Below are positions 1-13,300 of a stretch of DNA of 64,000 nucleotides, piece by piece. The stretch spans positions 4,520,016 through 4,584,015 of the forward strand of contig JABACO010000021.1 in NCBI GenBank assembly GCA_013339895.1, given 5' to 3'. Under the pieces are notes generated by a model. It was not told the DNA's origin. It saw only the letters and a program-made list of their open reading frames with translations, and did not search any database. The position numbers were made by a program, and so were the translations under genes. Every line of letters begins with the position of its first letter. The stretch's first letter is position 1. Source of the stretch: Ephydatia muelleri (Eukaryota; Porifera; Demospongiae; Spongillida; Spongillidae).

Positions 1-81
1 TTATACATGTACATGTATATGTATTTACTTGATGAAGACTCCTATGTATGGTGTTTGTGTATTTACTGAAATCTAACTTAC

Positions 82-1470
82 CAAAGTCTATGTTTCCAGC
101 CTCTTTGGAGCTCTTGTGCTTCCAAACCAGTACTTTTTGTTGGGCTTTACTGAGTGTCAGAGACTGTAAAGCTCTTGATAGGTCCTTCTGTGCAATGCCC
201 GTTTCATCTATAAATTCCTGTTGGGATAATTTCAGGACAATCAAAAGTGCAGCTTGACACCAATACGACAAATATGCATTTATTGGTGCATAGAATTAAA
301 TATTTATGCAACCTGTAGTTTACCCAATAAAATAATACCAGTTGACCCACAACAGTGAAAATGTCTTGATCAAGTGTATATTACAATCAATCAATGTCAC
401 GGATCAATCAAAGTCACGAAAGACCAACTACTGAAATGTGCTACAGTGCAGCTACACAAACGAAATGACAGCTGACCAAGCCAATGCACCTGACCCAAAT
501 ACAGAAGTATGGCAGCAGGTGTGTGATACGCAACTGCAACCATAAACCCCAAGACAAACACCATGCCATAATATAATCCAATTTAAGGGATAGTAATAAA
601 TCATAGATTAACCAGTTGTTAAACCTGTTAAAAAAAAATTTAAACCTGTTTAACAAAACGTTACACCTGTTTAACGTAGTGCTAAATCTGTTTAACACTC
701 ATCCCACTGCAATTATATTAGGATGATAGACCCTCACTAATCTGAATTGCACTAATCCATACCCTCGATAAACCAAACACCACTATTGGGAGTGGGCAAA
801 AGTCAAAAAAACTTATACATGCTACCCTTGTACACATCGTATCACACTGGTGTTGGAGGATTGGCCAGATAAAGTGATCCCTGGTCACTTGTATTCTAGG
901 ATGCTAGTGAGACTGTGCTATTTGGAAGTGTCGTAGCGGTGGAAACGTAACTGGTAGTCACACCCTCAAACTGCTGCGCATGATTATAAAAGCTGACCTT
1001 ATAAGACGACACTATTGATCAGAAGTGGCATATGAAGATCAACAACAAGAAGTGGAGCCTGAGATCAGAAAGCGCAAATGTCGTAAATGGGAATAAGACA
1101 GTTGGCAAAGGCAACAAAAGTCTGGTTCAAGCAAGAAGAGAGAGTACCCATCACTGAATTGATCGTTTCATATTATATAACCATTTCCAAGTAAATTTTA
1201 ACCTTGCGTTGGTCAATCTATGGTTAAACTCCTTATCCCTGGTATTAAATGGAAATTCAAAGCAGAACCTACATGTACATATATGACACAGCAAGTATGC
1301 AGAATCTATAGTCCCACATGTGCAACTGTATAACAGACAGGTAGTGTACATGTATGTACCTGAAATGTGAAGATCGGTTTTCTGTTGAAAAGCATCAGAA
1401 CTGCCATTTGTTGCGTAGTGACGATCAAAATATGTCTCTTCACTTGTGGACCAGACGCAGCAGCTTCATC
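82..1470 (-). CDS. CUL3: CUL3 exons 18-19: cullin homology domain, last exons in window
   Basis: Exon 18 (1360-1470) encodes [20 protein letters not shown], the start of the RBX1-proximal winged-helix part, and ends in FTFQ. Exon 19 (82-217) continues in phase with [20 protein letters not shown], matching the family stretch around RALQSL. Its acceptor is the AG in cccaacag, not the open frame further upstream, because only that junction gives the family sequence [11 protein letters not shown]. The donor at 80-81 (GT on the minus strand) shows that the gene continues to the left. Confidence 0.92.
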
Positions 1471-2814
1471 CTTTAAAACACATGTACACACTAATAGCCC
1501 TGTAAACCATATCAAGCCTACCTAAAACATGCAGTAAACACACATGTAAATTCATTACACACATGGACCAGTATTATTCTTATAAACTATATCATTGGCA
1601 TCCTACAATTGTAATATTCTATGCCTAAGTATTGTTAATCTTCATATAAAAATATATGGGATTGTTTCCGCGAAAAAGGACCTAATGCATGCTTTTTCAA
1701 GATTTCATTTTTATGTTGATATTCTAGAAGTCAATGTTCTCTACACATTGCTTCTTATGCACTGAGAATTGGAGTATCTGTCATGGAGTTGTAAGGCTCT
1801 GAATTTTTAATTAGCCATACATTTCAACGCAAGTGTGACATTTCTATTACACGTATTGGAATTTTATAATGTATGCGGTAGGTTCCTTTTCGCTGAAACG
1901 ATCCCATATAATATTATAGCAATAACTCTTGCATCAGCATTTAATCGAAATGCATTTGAATTAATTACCGTACTTTCAGTCCTTTTTCATTTTCAATTAA
2001 TCATTTCGCATGTGACAAAAAATAAAAACTTTATTGCTTATATAAATGAATATCATGCAATCCATCGACGAACTCTGGGGGAAAAACAAAATAGGATTGA
2101 AAGTACAGTAGATTCTATAAAGATACATACAATGTATGAGTTGGATTGCAAGTGCTATATATTAGTATTACCTATCATTCAGTACACCAATCATTCTGTA
2201 TACATGATGCTCTGCCATCAATAAAATAAACCACTAACAGATCATTCATTTGATAGGAGGCAAAACCTGACACTACACGTAGTTCTGCTAATAGCAAGAT
2301 GAAATTGTGTTGCAAACTAATAATCTACGTATTCCAATAAATAAAAGACATCCCCCCCCCCCCCACACACACACACAATAATGTGACATAACACATTATT
2401 CACTTCTGACATATTATTTTGAACTTTTTCTATTTATTGAAAAATTCAAACCAATTAAAGTCTAAGTGATGACTCATGTCAGGCTACCTATATTCTAGGT
2501 AATAACATTGCGTTAATAGGGCAATTACAAATTGTAATCTGCCAATAATTATAATCCAGCTAATCATGATGTTACTTGACTTCGAGAGCCTTTCATGGTT
2601 TCACTTATTTTAAATTAACAATTGAAGTTAATAAGTTTTTACTTCCTCATATCCTAGTACATGTACATACAGATGTTCTTATTATCAAAGGCTTAATGAA
2701 ATACAAAAATTCTTGACCAAACCTTCAAGTTTTAAAGGGTACCGTTTATAAATGAACAGCATAAAGCACACACATACACACACTCGTACACACACACACA
2801 CACTCATGCACACA

Positions 2815-2888
<74 letters not shown>

Positions 2889-5800
2889 TGACATGAGTCC
2901 CACCATTCATCGAATAAATACCTTGTTCTGTGGGTAAAATACTGCATTAAGATCAGCAGTTCCCTGTAGAACAAAAGACATAAATCACATTTGCATGAAG
3001 GAAGGACATCTTTACGATATAGAGACAGACCAACCAAAATCAATCTCACACTACTATAGAACCTCCCAACACTGGATCTGTGCTGATAACCAGACACAGT
3101 CTCGATTGCATTGATACACATAATTCACTATCCAGATCAATACGGACACCTCTTTATTCTTTTCCCCAGCACGAAACACATTGTACAAAATGTTTTCTTT
3201 AATTGTAAAAATGTTTTCTTTAATGCGAATGAGTCCTTTAAATGCAAACGTTCTTGAAACCATAAGATCACTTTAATTTAGATTTGCTCAATGTACCCAG
3301 GTGAAAAAAACGGCGTAATCGCGCGTAATTGTGCGTGAAAATCGGCCATAAACGCGCCAAATTACGCGGTCTTCAAAACGCTGTATCTTCTTGATTGTGC
3401 AATATAGTGGAGCTGCATTTTGCATATTTACAAAGCGGTGTCTATAGAAGTCCAAAGATGGTTTAGTTTGCGATCCATTGTTCCGAAGATATTCACATTC
3501 AAGTAAAGGGCTTGATTTCGCGGGGTTTTGTACTTGAAGCCCGCGAAATCTTGCTTGTGAATATCTTCGGAACGATGCATCGCAAACTAAACCATCTTTG
3601 GACTTCTATAGACACAGGACCGCTTTGTAAATATGCAAAAATGCAGCTCCACTATACAGCGTTTTGAAGACCACGTAATTTGGCGCGTTTATGGCCGTTT
3701 TTCACGCACAATTACGCGCGATTACGCCGTTTTTTTCACCTGGGTAACTTCTTTAGGCCAGATCAGCAGTATTAATATAATATATGATGCCATAATTAGC
3801 CAGCTTTGAACAGTTTATTTTACTTTGTCTACATTACTTCTCGTGCAGCATTCATTGAAATTCCGTGCAAGGACAGGTTAGATGGAACATGGCCCTTGTC
3901 ACTGGTAACCACTCATCCATATATACAGCAACAGCAAGCTTATTGTGTGGTCTCATATAATGAGTGTACGTGTGTGATTAAAGATCTACATGCACATGAC
4001 CAATCAGAGGTGGAAATAACAGGCATTTTTTGAGCAATTCTGCACTTTGTCCATGCAAACCCTCCCTTGTGCAGCTAATTTGTCCAACAAATGACATGTA
4101 CATGTATTTCCATTCATCGTCCATGATAAAGCGCTAAGTATGACTAATTATAATTATTATCACGACTACTAATGACACAAAGACATTTTCAGGTAGCTGA
4201 CAGGATGGTACTTGTACTTAAAGATTAGGATCACTGGCTAGCTGACACACGTACTGACTAATTGTTTATGGTATAAATATTTATTTATTTAAGCACGCTA
4301 CTGGCATTATTGAAGTGAATCATAGCAACTGTGTCACATGTGCTTGCTCAGAGGACAATGACTACTGTATGTCTGAATAATGGTCCTGAATTTCATGCTA
4401 GACAATGCAGAATAACTTGTAGACATGTTATGAGTATAATACCTGCATATTTTGTTGAAATTACCCACAGCCCTTCCCATACATCAATGAATCCATTACC
4501 AAGATGTACATGTACAACTTGATGTAGCAACTTTGTGTGCTAAGAAAAGATTGAACTTGATTCTTTTCAATTCCCTTTTCTCTGCATACATGAAGATGCA
4601 TGCCCATTTCTTGTAAATAATTTTTCTCCCCCATGCAAATGCACGTGTGTCAAATGGCTGGTCCTACGTCCGTTTACCATGTGGGTCTGAAGTGTGAGCT
4701 GTCTACCACTGTGTTGTCGGAGGTAGAAGGTCTTGAACACCTCAAATGCCTTCTGTGCAACAGGAGGTATGATGCAGGAACTGGTGTTGGTTTGCGTTGG
4801 CCAGTAGCCCATGGTTAACACACGCACACTTAGGTCCACTCCGTCCAAGCCGATCTAAAGCAACATGTAATTGCAACAGTTAAACAGCCAATACACATAC
4901 AAATAGAATATTAATAGTACATCAAGCCAAGTGACATTGTAAAATACATCTGTATTTTTATTTATGCTACAGCACACAGTAGCTTCAAGGTAACCAGATT
5001 TTGAGGTACTGTACATGTATCATTTATACTTAGCACTATACAAACATATCAGTGTTCATATTATTTCTATACTATAACCTGAAATTCTTCATTGCTAGCT
5101 CACTAGGCTGCATCAAGGTACTAATAAGATTGATCTAAAACATGTCATATACATAATACATGTACAAATACTGTGTATGTGTACATCTTCATCATGGTAT
5201 GAAAACTGCACTAGTGAAACCTCATTCCATGGAATGAATATGCCATTCCATGGAGGAATGGCATATTCATTCCAAATCAATCTGAATGTAATGTACAGTG
5301 ATGCTAGTATTTCATGAAGAGTTGAAAATTGTACTAGTTACCAGACAATTTTAGTGATGAACATTCACAGTACATATATTTCATCTCACAAAAAAATTAT
5401 AGACAGAAGTTCCTAGATCAGCCTGTAAAATATTACCCAAATCGTGTGAGAAAAAATAACATTAAAATAAACTTAGTGGTAAATAGTTTTGTGTACAGGT
5501 GAGAATGCACAGCAAGAGTGCCCCAAACTTAATTCAATATTGATTAGACCATGCACACAATACATGTAAACATGTACAGTGTATATAACGCCCACACATG
5601 TCTTACAGAGCTCGTATGCAGATGTTCTTTGAACTTGTCCATGGCTGAATTAGATAAGCTGATGTCTTTGAACATGCCTTCTAGCTTACTAGTGAACTGG
5701 CAACCACACTCAGTCTGCAAAAATAGAACACAAGTATGAAACAGAACAGTTCATAGATCACAATCAATTGTGCAGATGAATGTTGTAAACGCCAGATGTA

Positions 5801-7320
5801 TGAAACACTTTAATCTCTACAGCTATGATATGGAGAACAGTGTAATATACACATTTCAGCACTGCTCTTATATGTAGTTTGGGCCTTCCGATGTCTGAAC
5901 AATTCATCCCTCACCTGCACACCACAAGGAGTTTCTACAGCAAACACAACCAAAGATGCTTTTCAGTTTCCAAGTGAATGTTTGCAGGAAGCTTACAGAT
6001 TACCATTTATTGCATGCAGGAATTACATTTGAGACATACAAACTAGAAAAGGTATATTGCATTGGATAGAAAATGAGAACCATACAGAAAGGAGGGTTGT
6101 TTTTAATATGCAACAAAGATTGCCTTATCACCATCTCCTAATACTGTATATGTATGAACTTCCTTACTACATGTAGCTTGCAATCATCATTAAATAACCT
6201 GCTCAAATGTAGTCCATTACAAAAGTATTCATAATCATACATGGTAAAACCACCACTGAATAATACATTCATTTATATGCCATGTACATGTACTGTACCT
6301 TCAGTTTCGATATCATGCTCTTCTCAAAGTCATCTGATACAGACTTATTTAAGAGCAGCCGCTTTGCTAAATGTTGTTTGTAGTACCGTTCAAAAACATC
6401 CTGAGGGGTAGAGTAGAGTTACTCAATGTTAAGCACATACTGATACATGCATGGAGATGACGGTGCAAACTTGACAGTCTAATGAATATAAGTGCTACTC
6501 TCTGTAAGGGCATGCTTTACAATCTGAAATCAAAACCCACACACATACTGTAATGGCCTCGCGAACAGAGGGCATGGGTGGCAATAAGGCAAACATCACA
6601 CCTTGTCTTGCAGGAATCTGAAGAGCATGATGCACTTGTCAAGAGTCGTCTCCACCTCTTGCTCTGAATGCTATAAGGAGGTTGGTAACATACTTAGAAA
6701 GGCACTCATCCCTCACAGGATGCATACAGTACCTCTTTGTCACCCTTCTTCAAGATGTCATCAATGAACAAAGAGAGATACTCAGGAGATTTCTCGTTTA
6801 GATTCACAAAGAACTCGAAGTCCTATGGTACAAGATAGAATGAAACAATGTACATGTACATACATTGCACATACATGTATGTAATGTCAACGAATACGAA
6901 TAAGAAATATGGCCTTCATCATGTTCAATTATGTACATGCATATCGTATGCAATTCATTACATTCAGTACATGTAAATGTGTGTGTGCAACTTACTGAAG
7001 AAATGGCATTCTTAAAGAGTTGGTGGTTTCCAAACGACTGTTCCAGAAACATGTTATATTGGTCTCTAAGATCAAGTAAGCTCTGCACATAGGTCACTGC
7101 ATTCCGTCCCGAACCTTCCCCTGAGGTGTCTTCTGCAACCATGCTTTTCCCAGTATCCCTCAGGAAACCACTCATGGCCTTTTGAACACACTCCAGACCA
7201 TTTGTGACTCGAGCAAAGAGCTTGAACATGCAACCAAGGTCTGCAACAATGAAGTTTAGTTACACCAGTACACCACATACATGTACATGTACACCTATAC
7301 CTATATACACACCACATACA

Positions 7321-7384
<64 letters not shown>

Positions 7385-10300
7385 ACACATACACACATGC
7401 ACATAATACACACACAATGACAGAAAATACATGTACATGTACCTATGCATATAAGTACCACTGCCCGTATAAAGCCATGCATTTACATGTGCTTCATTGC
7501 TTGCATCACACAAGTAAGGCAGATATCATTCATGCATAGCTGATTCATTTTGATGTAGTAAGCAGTGTAGCAGTTACATGTAGTACTTAGGTAATTGGAG
7601 CTGTTCAGACCTGTTGGATGGTGCCTTCCCTGTCAGCATAAAATATTGGGACCAAAACGATGACTCCATGATTGTTACTGTATCTATGAAACGTCGATGT
7701 ACACGTACATGCCTATGTCTAGAGCTACATGTATATGTATATTGACTATTGCTCTGTACATTTACAAATTCATGTTAATTATAGGTAAGTCAAATTAATG
7801 TGAGGATATTACAGGCACATTAGAAGCCATGCAATGCGATCCAATAAATACAGAACCATTGAAGAAATGAATGGAAGTGAGAGGAGAACAAACATAGGGA
7901 CACAAGTGCAAAAGGGGTGAAAGGAATGGGACCAATGCATTCACTATGTTTTGCACCCATCTTGACTACATGTATATTACCTTCAACCTTAGATGTTCTC
8001 AGCATATGAACCACTCCAGAATTCTCCATCTGTCATGCCCACAACAGAGCAGAGCAATATTTGGCATATAGCAATCGATGATGAACTAAAACACAAACCT
8101 CAACAATGGTGGCCATGTGGTTTTTGATCAGTTCGTCTTCGACGACCTAGAAATGCAAACAATATGACCTACATTGTTTCTGATTTTATGTGCTGCCCAT
8201 ACCTTGGTTATCTTGGGCTCAGTGCTGGGGTCAAGGTAGTGTCTGGCTCTTTCTGCTTCTTCGTCTATTCGTCCTTGGACCTATTGAGCACAGCAGTTCA
8301 ATGTACACTATTCACTTAGAAAACAGGTTTAATACCTTTCGTATGTACACAGAAGCACTGTTGTTTGCAAGAAATTTTTGACTTTCAGACTAAATAAGAC
8401 AAGCATACATGTTAATAAGTACATGTACATGTACACACTGTACATAGTGCTTGAGTGACAACACACCGACATACACAGTTACAAGATTAGGGGGATGAGG
8501 TGGTGGTGATTATTGGAACATGTGGAAATGCCTGGGTTGAGCATAATCCAGGCCAATTTGCCACCCTTGAGACAATTATTACACATTTCTCGATCAGACA
8601 TTTTTATCACAGACCAGTTTATGAGTGCTTGATGTTGCCAGATTGAGCAGATGAGTAACCATTCTCCCAGTGATAGCAAATCTGGATTCTGCTCAACAAA
8701 GGCTGCAAGGATTTTCCATCACAATACAGCCTCTGCCTTTCCAAAGCTTCTCATAGTGGATCATATGTTTAGATAGTTTTGTGGGATTGTATAATATCTC
8801 AGAACACGAGTTATACCCTACCGTGGAAACCTACATGTACATTTCAGAAGTGTCCCATGATACCACCACAGGAAATTAGAATCAACCTTGCAAATAAAGC
8901 ATGTACGCTTGCCCTAGTAATTGATTCTTTAATTGACTGGAAAAGTTGCAAGAAAAAAGAAGCTGCATATGGGGTTAATTTATGGCACATCATGCGGTGA
9001 TCTCTACGAGAAGCAGATTACAATTGACTTGAACAAAATATTGTACAAAGGCCTCCAAAATGTATCTGATGATGCCAAACCTTTGCACTTGTAAAAGCAC
9101 TGCTCATCACATGAGAGTACATTGAAACATAGTTACATAGGGAAAGTAGGGAAATTGTTGCCAACGCTACATGTGTGTTTTGGTCAATGCTTTATCGTGT
9201 AAGCAGATCATATACAACAAACACAATGAATAGAAGAGGTCTGATAACAAGTATATGGGGAAAATGTACCATTACCACAAACCTTGTAAAATTCTCTCGA
9301 TTCTTCAAGGAATGGCTCCTCAAAGTCCTCTTCATACACCTCCCTCTTCCCTATCCCAAGCGCCATCAACATCTTACATACATTCTTCACATAGCCCCTA
9401 CTTTGAGAACATTAAACACGCACACACACACATACGACACAGATGGAAATTAAACATAAATGGAAATTAAACATGTACAATGTATATTACTACAAATCCA
9501 TAAAATAGTATCTTGTGACGTACAGTAAGGATATGAAAATAGTTTCATTCCACTTCATCTAACTAACATTAGAACACATTATGACGTCTAATGACTATAT
9601 AGTTCAGACATGTATTGCTTCCTTTATATCACGTAAATCATGGAACGTACATGTATCTTACATTGCTACAGTTACAGATTCCAATGTCTGGTATACAGTA
9701 GATGTTTGCACTTCGGGGGTGTACATTGTCCGTTGCGAGATATGCACATGCATTGATTTCGAACCTCTACCCCATCCCTAGATAGGATCTTGTCACAGAC
9801 AACATTAATGTATACAGAACATCCAGCAGTTATTAAATTTAAATGAACTCAGGTTCAAACCATTCTCATTGGCATTTGTACATTTGTGGCATTTACAGTA
9901 AATGTACTTCATCCATGTATATGTACGCATATAAGCCCCCGCCCCCCCGCCCTTAAAAGAAAACAATGGCTTGTGTTTAAACGTCCGTATCTTTGTAATC
10001 ACGAACACTTCTGCGTATCAGGAACCATTTTATTTCCTGAAATGCTGAATCAATTTATAGGAGACATTCACTGTTACAGAGATATGCACATTTAAACACG
10101 AGCCATTTTTTGTTGTTGGGGACAGAGGAGGAGAGGGTTATAGGTTATTAAGGTACATTGAAGCAGCCCAAATTTTCACTCCCCGTTTTCTGAGGTCCAA
10201 AAATGGCTCAAAGATATGATAGGTTCGTTTTTGGCACTGTATGCTGGAAACCATATCCTTTTACCTTCTGCCCAGGATGATGGTCTTAGCAGCAACAATA

Positions 10301-13300
10301 ACACCAAAGCAAATCACTTCTACTAACAATCAGAATTACTGACCTAATCTTAAATGTATACAGTGTTATTGCTTTAGGCTGCTCTGCTAGATTTAATCAA
10401 CATTAATTTCATAACTATTGGGTCACGATCTTTAGATTCGATACGTTAATTGCGATTTTAATAAATAAATTAGATTGCTCATTTCCCCACGGCATCAACA
10501 GCTACACGTATGTAAAGGTATCAATGATTATTGCACATCATTCCTACGTGTATGTGTAGATGCAAGAAGGCAGAATCTGCTAGCCTACTAATTCAAACTG
10601 GGACTATACAAAAGCCATTACTACATTTGTGCAAGACTTGTGTACTGTAAATGCACATATACTGCACTATTTTGCATGTTAATGGTGTTGTACATGTACT
10701 TGTATACACACACTGAATTGAGTCAATGACTAACCTTTCCCTAATCTCTCCTCTTCTTTCACAGGCAATGACCTCCAACAGGTCTCGCTTCAGCCTGTCT
10801 CTAATGCCAGCATGGTGAAGCACTTCATCCCTAAACAGGGTCAGGCCAAGGTCATACACATTCATTGGTTCATGTGCAGAGACATAGACACGATCCTGAG
10901 GAGGTAGATACAACAGAAATCTACATTAATATTGTATCATCTTAATTTGGCTTATATACTCTTCTATACTTATAAACTCAGATTTTAGAGAGCGGACCTT
11001 GTGGGCATAAATTTGAAACTTTCTGATACATAAAATTGACACTGGGGGTTACACTGTATAAAACACTTCAGTGCATTGTGACTCTGAAGTTGACCGACTC
11101 ATTTCAGCACTTCCTTTTTTTAGCGCGCCCCACTCCAGTAGGTATACGTCACAGACAAAAGTAAATAAAAATTTCCACCAAACTGATGTCCAAATCAAAA
11201 TTTACACAGAGTATGTATGTATGCTAATTCCACATTACCAGCATTTTTTAATTAAACAGTGGCGTCGCATAGTGGAAACTATCACCATAAATGATATGCC
11301 GCGATACTCCCAACTTTATGAAATAATGAATGCCCATGCTTGAATAGCCACCCATGCATAGCACCCAGAGTACCGAAGGTTCCAAACATTACGCCTTTGG
11401 GTGATCAATTGCGGAAATAAGGTATAATAGCACGTATGCACAACACCCATTGACATACCATGTACATGAGGATGTCCCTGATCATCACCATGGCAGTCTG
11501 ATGATCAGACCACGCAGAATTGAGAACTTCCAAAAAGGTGCCATGAAGTGATGCAGCTAAGACCTCCTGTTGGACCTGATACAGGCAAATATTTGGGTGC
11601 AGCTGTATCAGCTGATACCTTACAAACGATAACATGCAAGTAAATGCATGCATATGCCCAGTACAGCATGTCCTATATTTTCTCAATATACTAGTGCACA
11701 TACAGTAAAAGCAGTTTGTCGATGATAATACATGTTCCTGCAGCTACATTGCTCAAGTACGTTGATTAGCGTGCAACATAATTGCGCTACTGTTCTACAA
11801 TGCGCAGCGTATCTACTGTGTGTGATTTTGCCAAGTTACTTATGCTTTGCTAGGTAAATACACAGTGCAGATTTGCATGTATTACATTATTGCAGTCATG
11901 AAACAAATACACGCTGTTTAAATGCTATGCATAATAAGTTTCTATGCTAACTCAGCTATGCATATTACAAGTTGGAACATTGTAACACTCCGCAGCTTCA
12001 CTCCACTACTATGCTGTGTTACATTTACAAAACCTTTTCATTGAGGGGTACTGTAGCAAAGCATGCACATGCAGCACTTTTCTATGACCTTATACATGAT
12101 ACTTGGATGGTGAGCTCTTTGCTGAGTATAGCAAATTTGTAACTGCTGAATGTGAGCTTAGCACATTCGCTATGATTTGCTACCGATGGGAAAGTTGAAT
12201 AAAAAACCTTTAGAGCAAGTTGTTGTAGTTAAGTTGTTCACTCGTAGAATTCTTCTCTTTTTGCTTTGTGATGTATATATTATATGCTAGTCCTAATAAT
12301 ATCCAAGCTGCGATATGCTGTGCACTGACAACACATGCCACAAGGTTCATGATCAATGTGGAAAACCAAACAAAGTCGCACTAAAACGACAATGTGGAAA
12401 ACCAAACAAATTCGCATTAAAACGATGGAGAGGCACTGCTGCTTTGAATGATACTTCCTAACATAACTGCTAAACACTCATTTGACCTCCACAAAATTGC
12501 AATCAGTAACTAAATCTCATTGGGTTTCCAAGTAACAAGAGGAACAGCCACACAAATGCCTAGCCAATATACAATACAAAAGTAGATGAATTAACATGAC
12601 AAACCTCTTCAACCAAGTGAGTTGTTATGACTTCTTTCAACATGGCATACAGCTTTTTGCCTTGCTTATGCAGGACAAGAGTGTACGCATTTCTGGAGGT
12701 AAGATTAAGAAGACAATGTTTTTGAAGATATCCACATACCCCGTTTCAACAGAAGCAATTACAACATAGATGAACTAATGTTACAATCCATTTGCATCAT
12801 TTCAAATGATGTCTTACCTGGTTTATTCAGTCATTAAAATTTACAGCATAACCATGCAGGCTAGTTGGGACCTTTATTCTTAGAGGTGTATTTATTGTAA
12901 TAGGTATAGATAAATATTTACTAAGTGGTATTATGCACTTTAACAAATGTCGTTCAGAAACAGCAAAGGTGATAGTGGTTACAAATAAATAGGGGCCACT
13001 TTGCTGATATAAAGTGCTAGAAGAACAGAAAGTGAAACATGCCTAAAGTGCTCTGACATTCAAGGGCCAGAAAGATATGGAGATGGCTTAGATACAGGTG
13101 ATGGTGTAAATGCACGCAGGGTAGAGCATAAATCGAGGACCATCCAGAACTGACCGCAATGAGGAGATAGGGCCACTAGGGCAGGTTAGACTGTGCATGC
13201 TACAAAGACACAAATACTACAACAACAGAAACTCAAAACCATGTAATATACACAATATACACATCCACATGATGTACTACATACTGCAGTAAGGTAAACA

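Noticed and set aside
1835-2224. 129-codon plus-strand frame
   Set aside because: It starts inside a MITE and runs through a CUL3 intron, with no family features and AT-driven composition.
2685-3121. Long VCVCVC and HTHTHT open frames
   Set aside because: Translations of the (CA)n microsatellite in both directions, not proteins.
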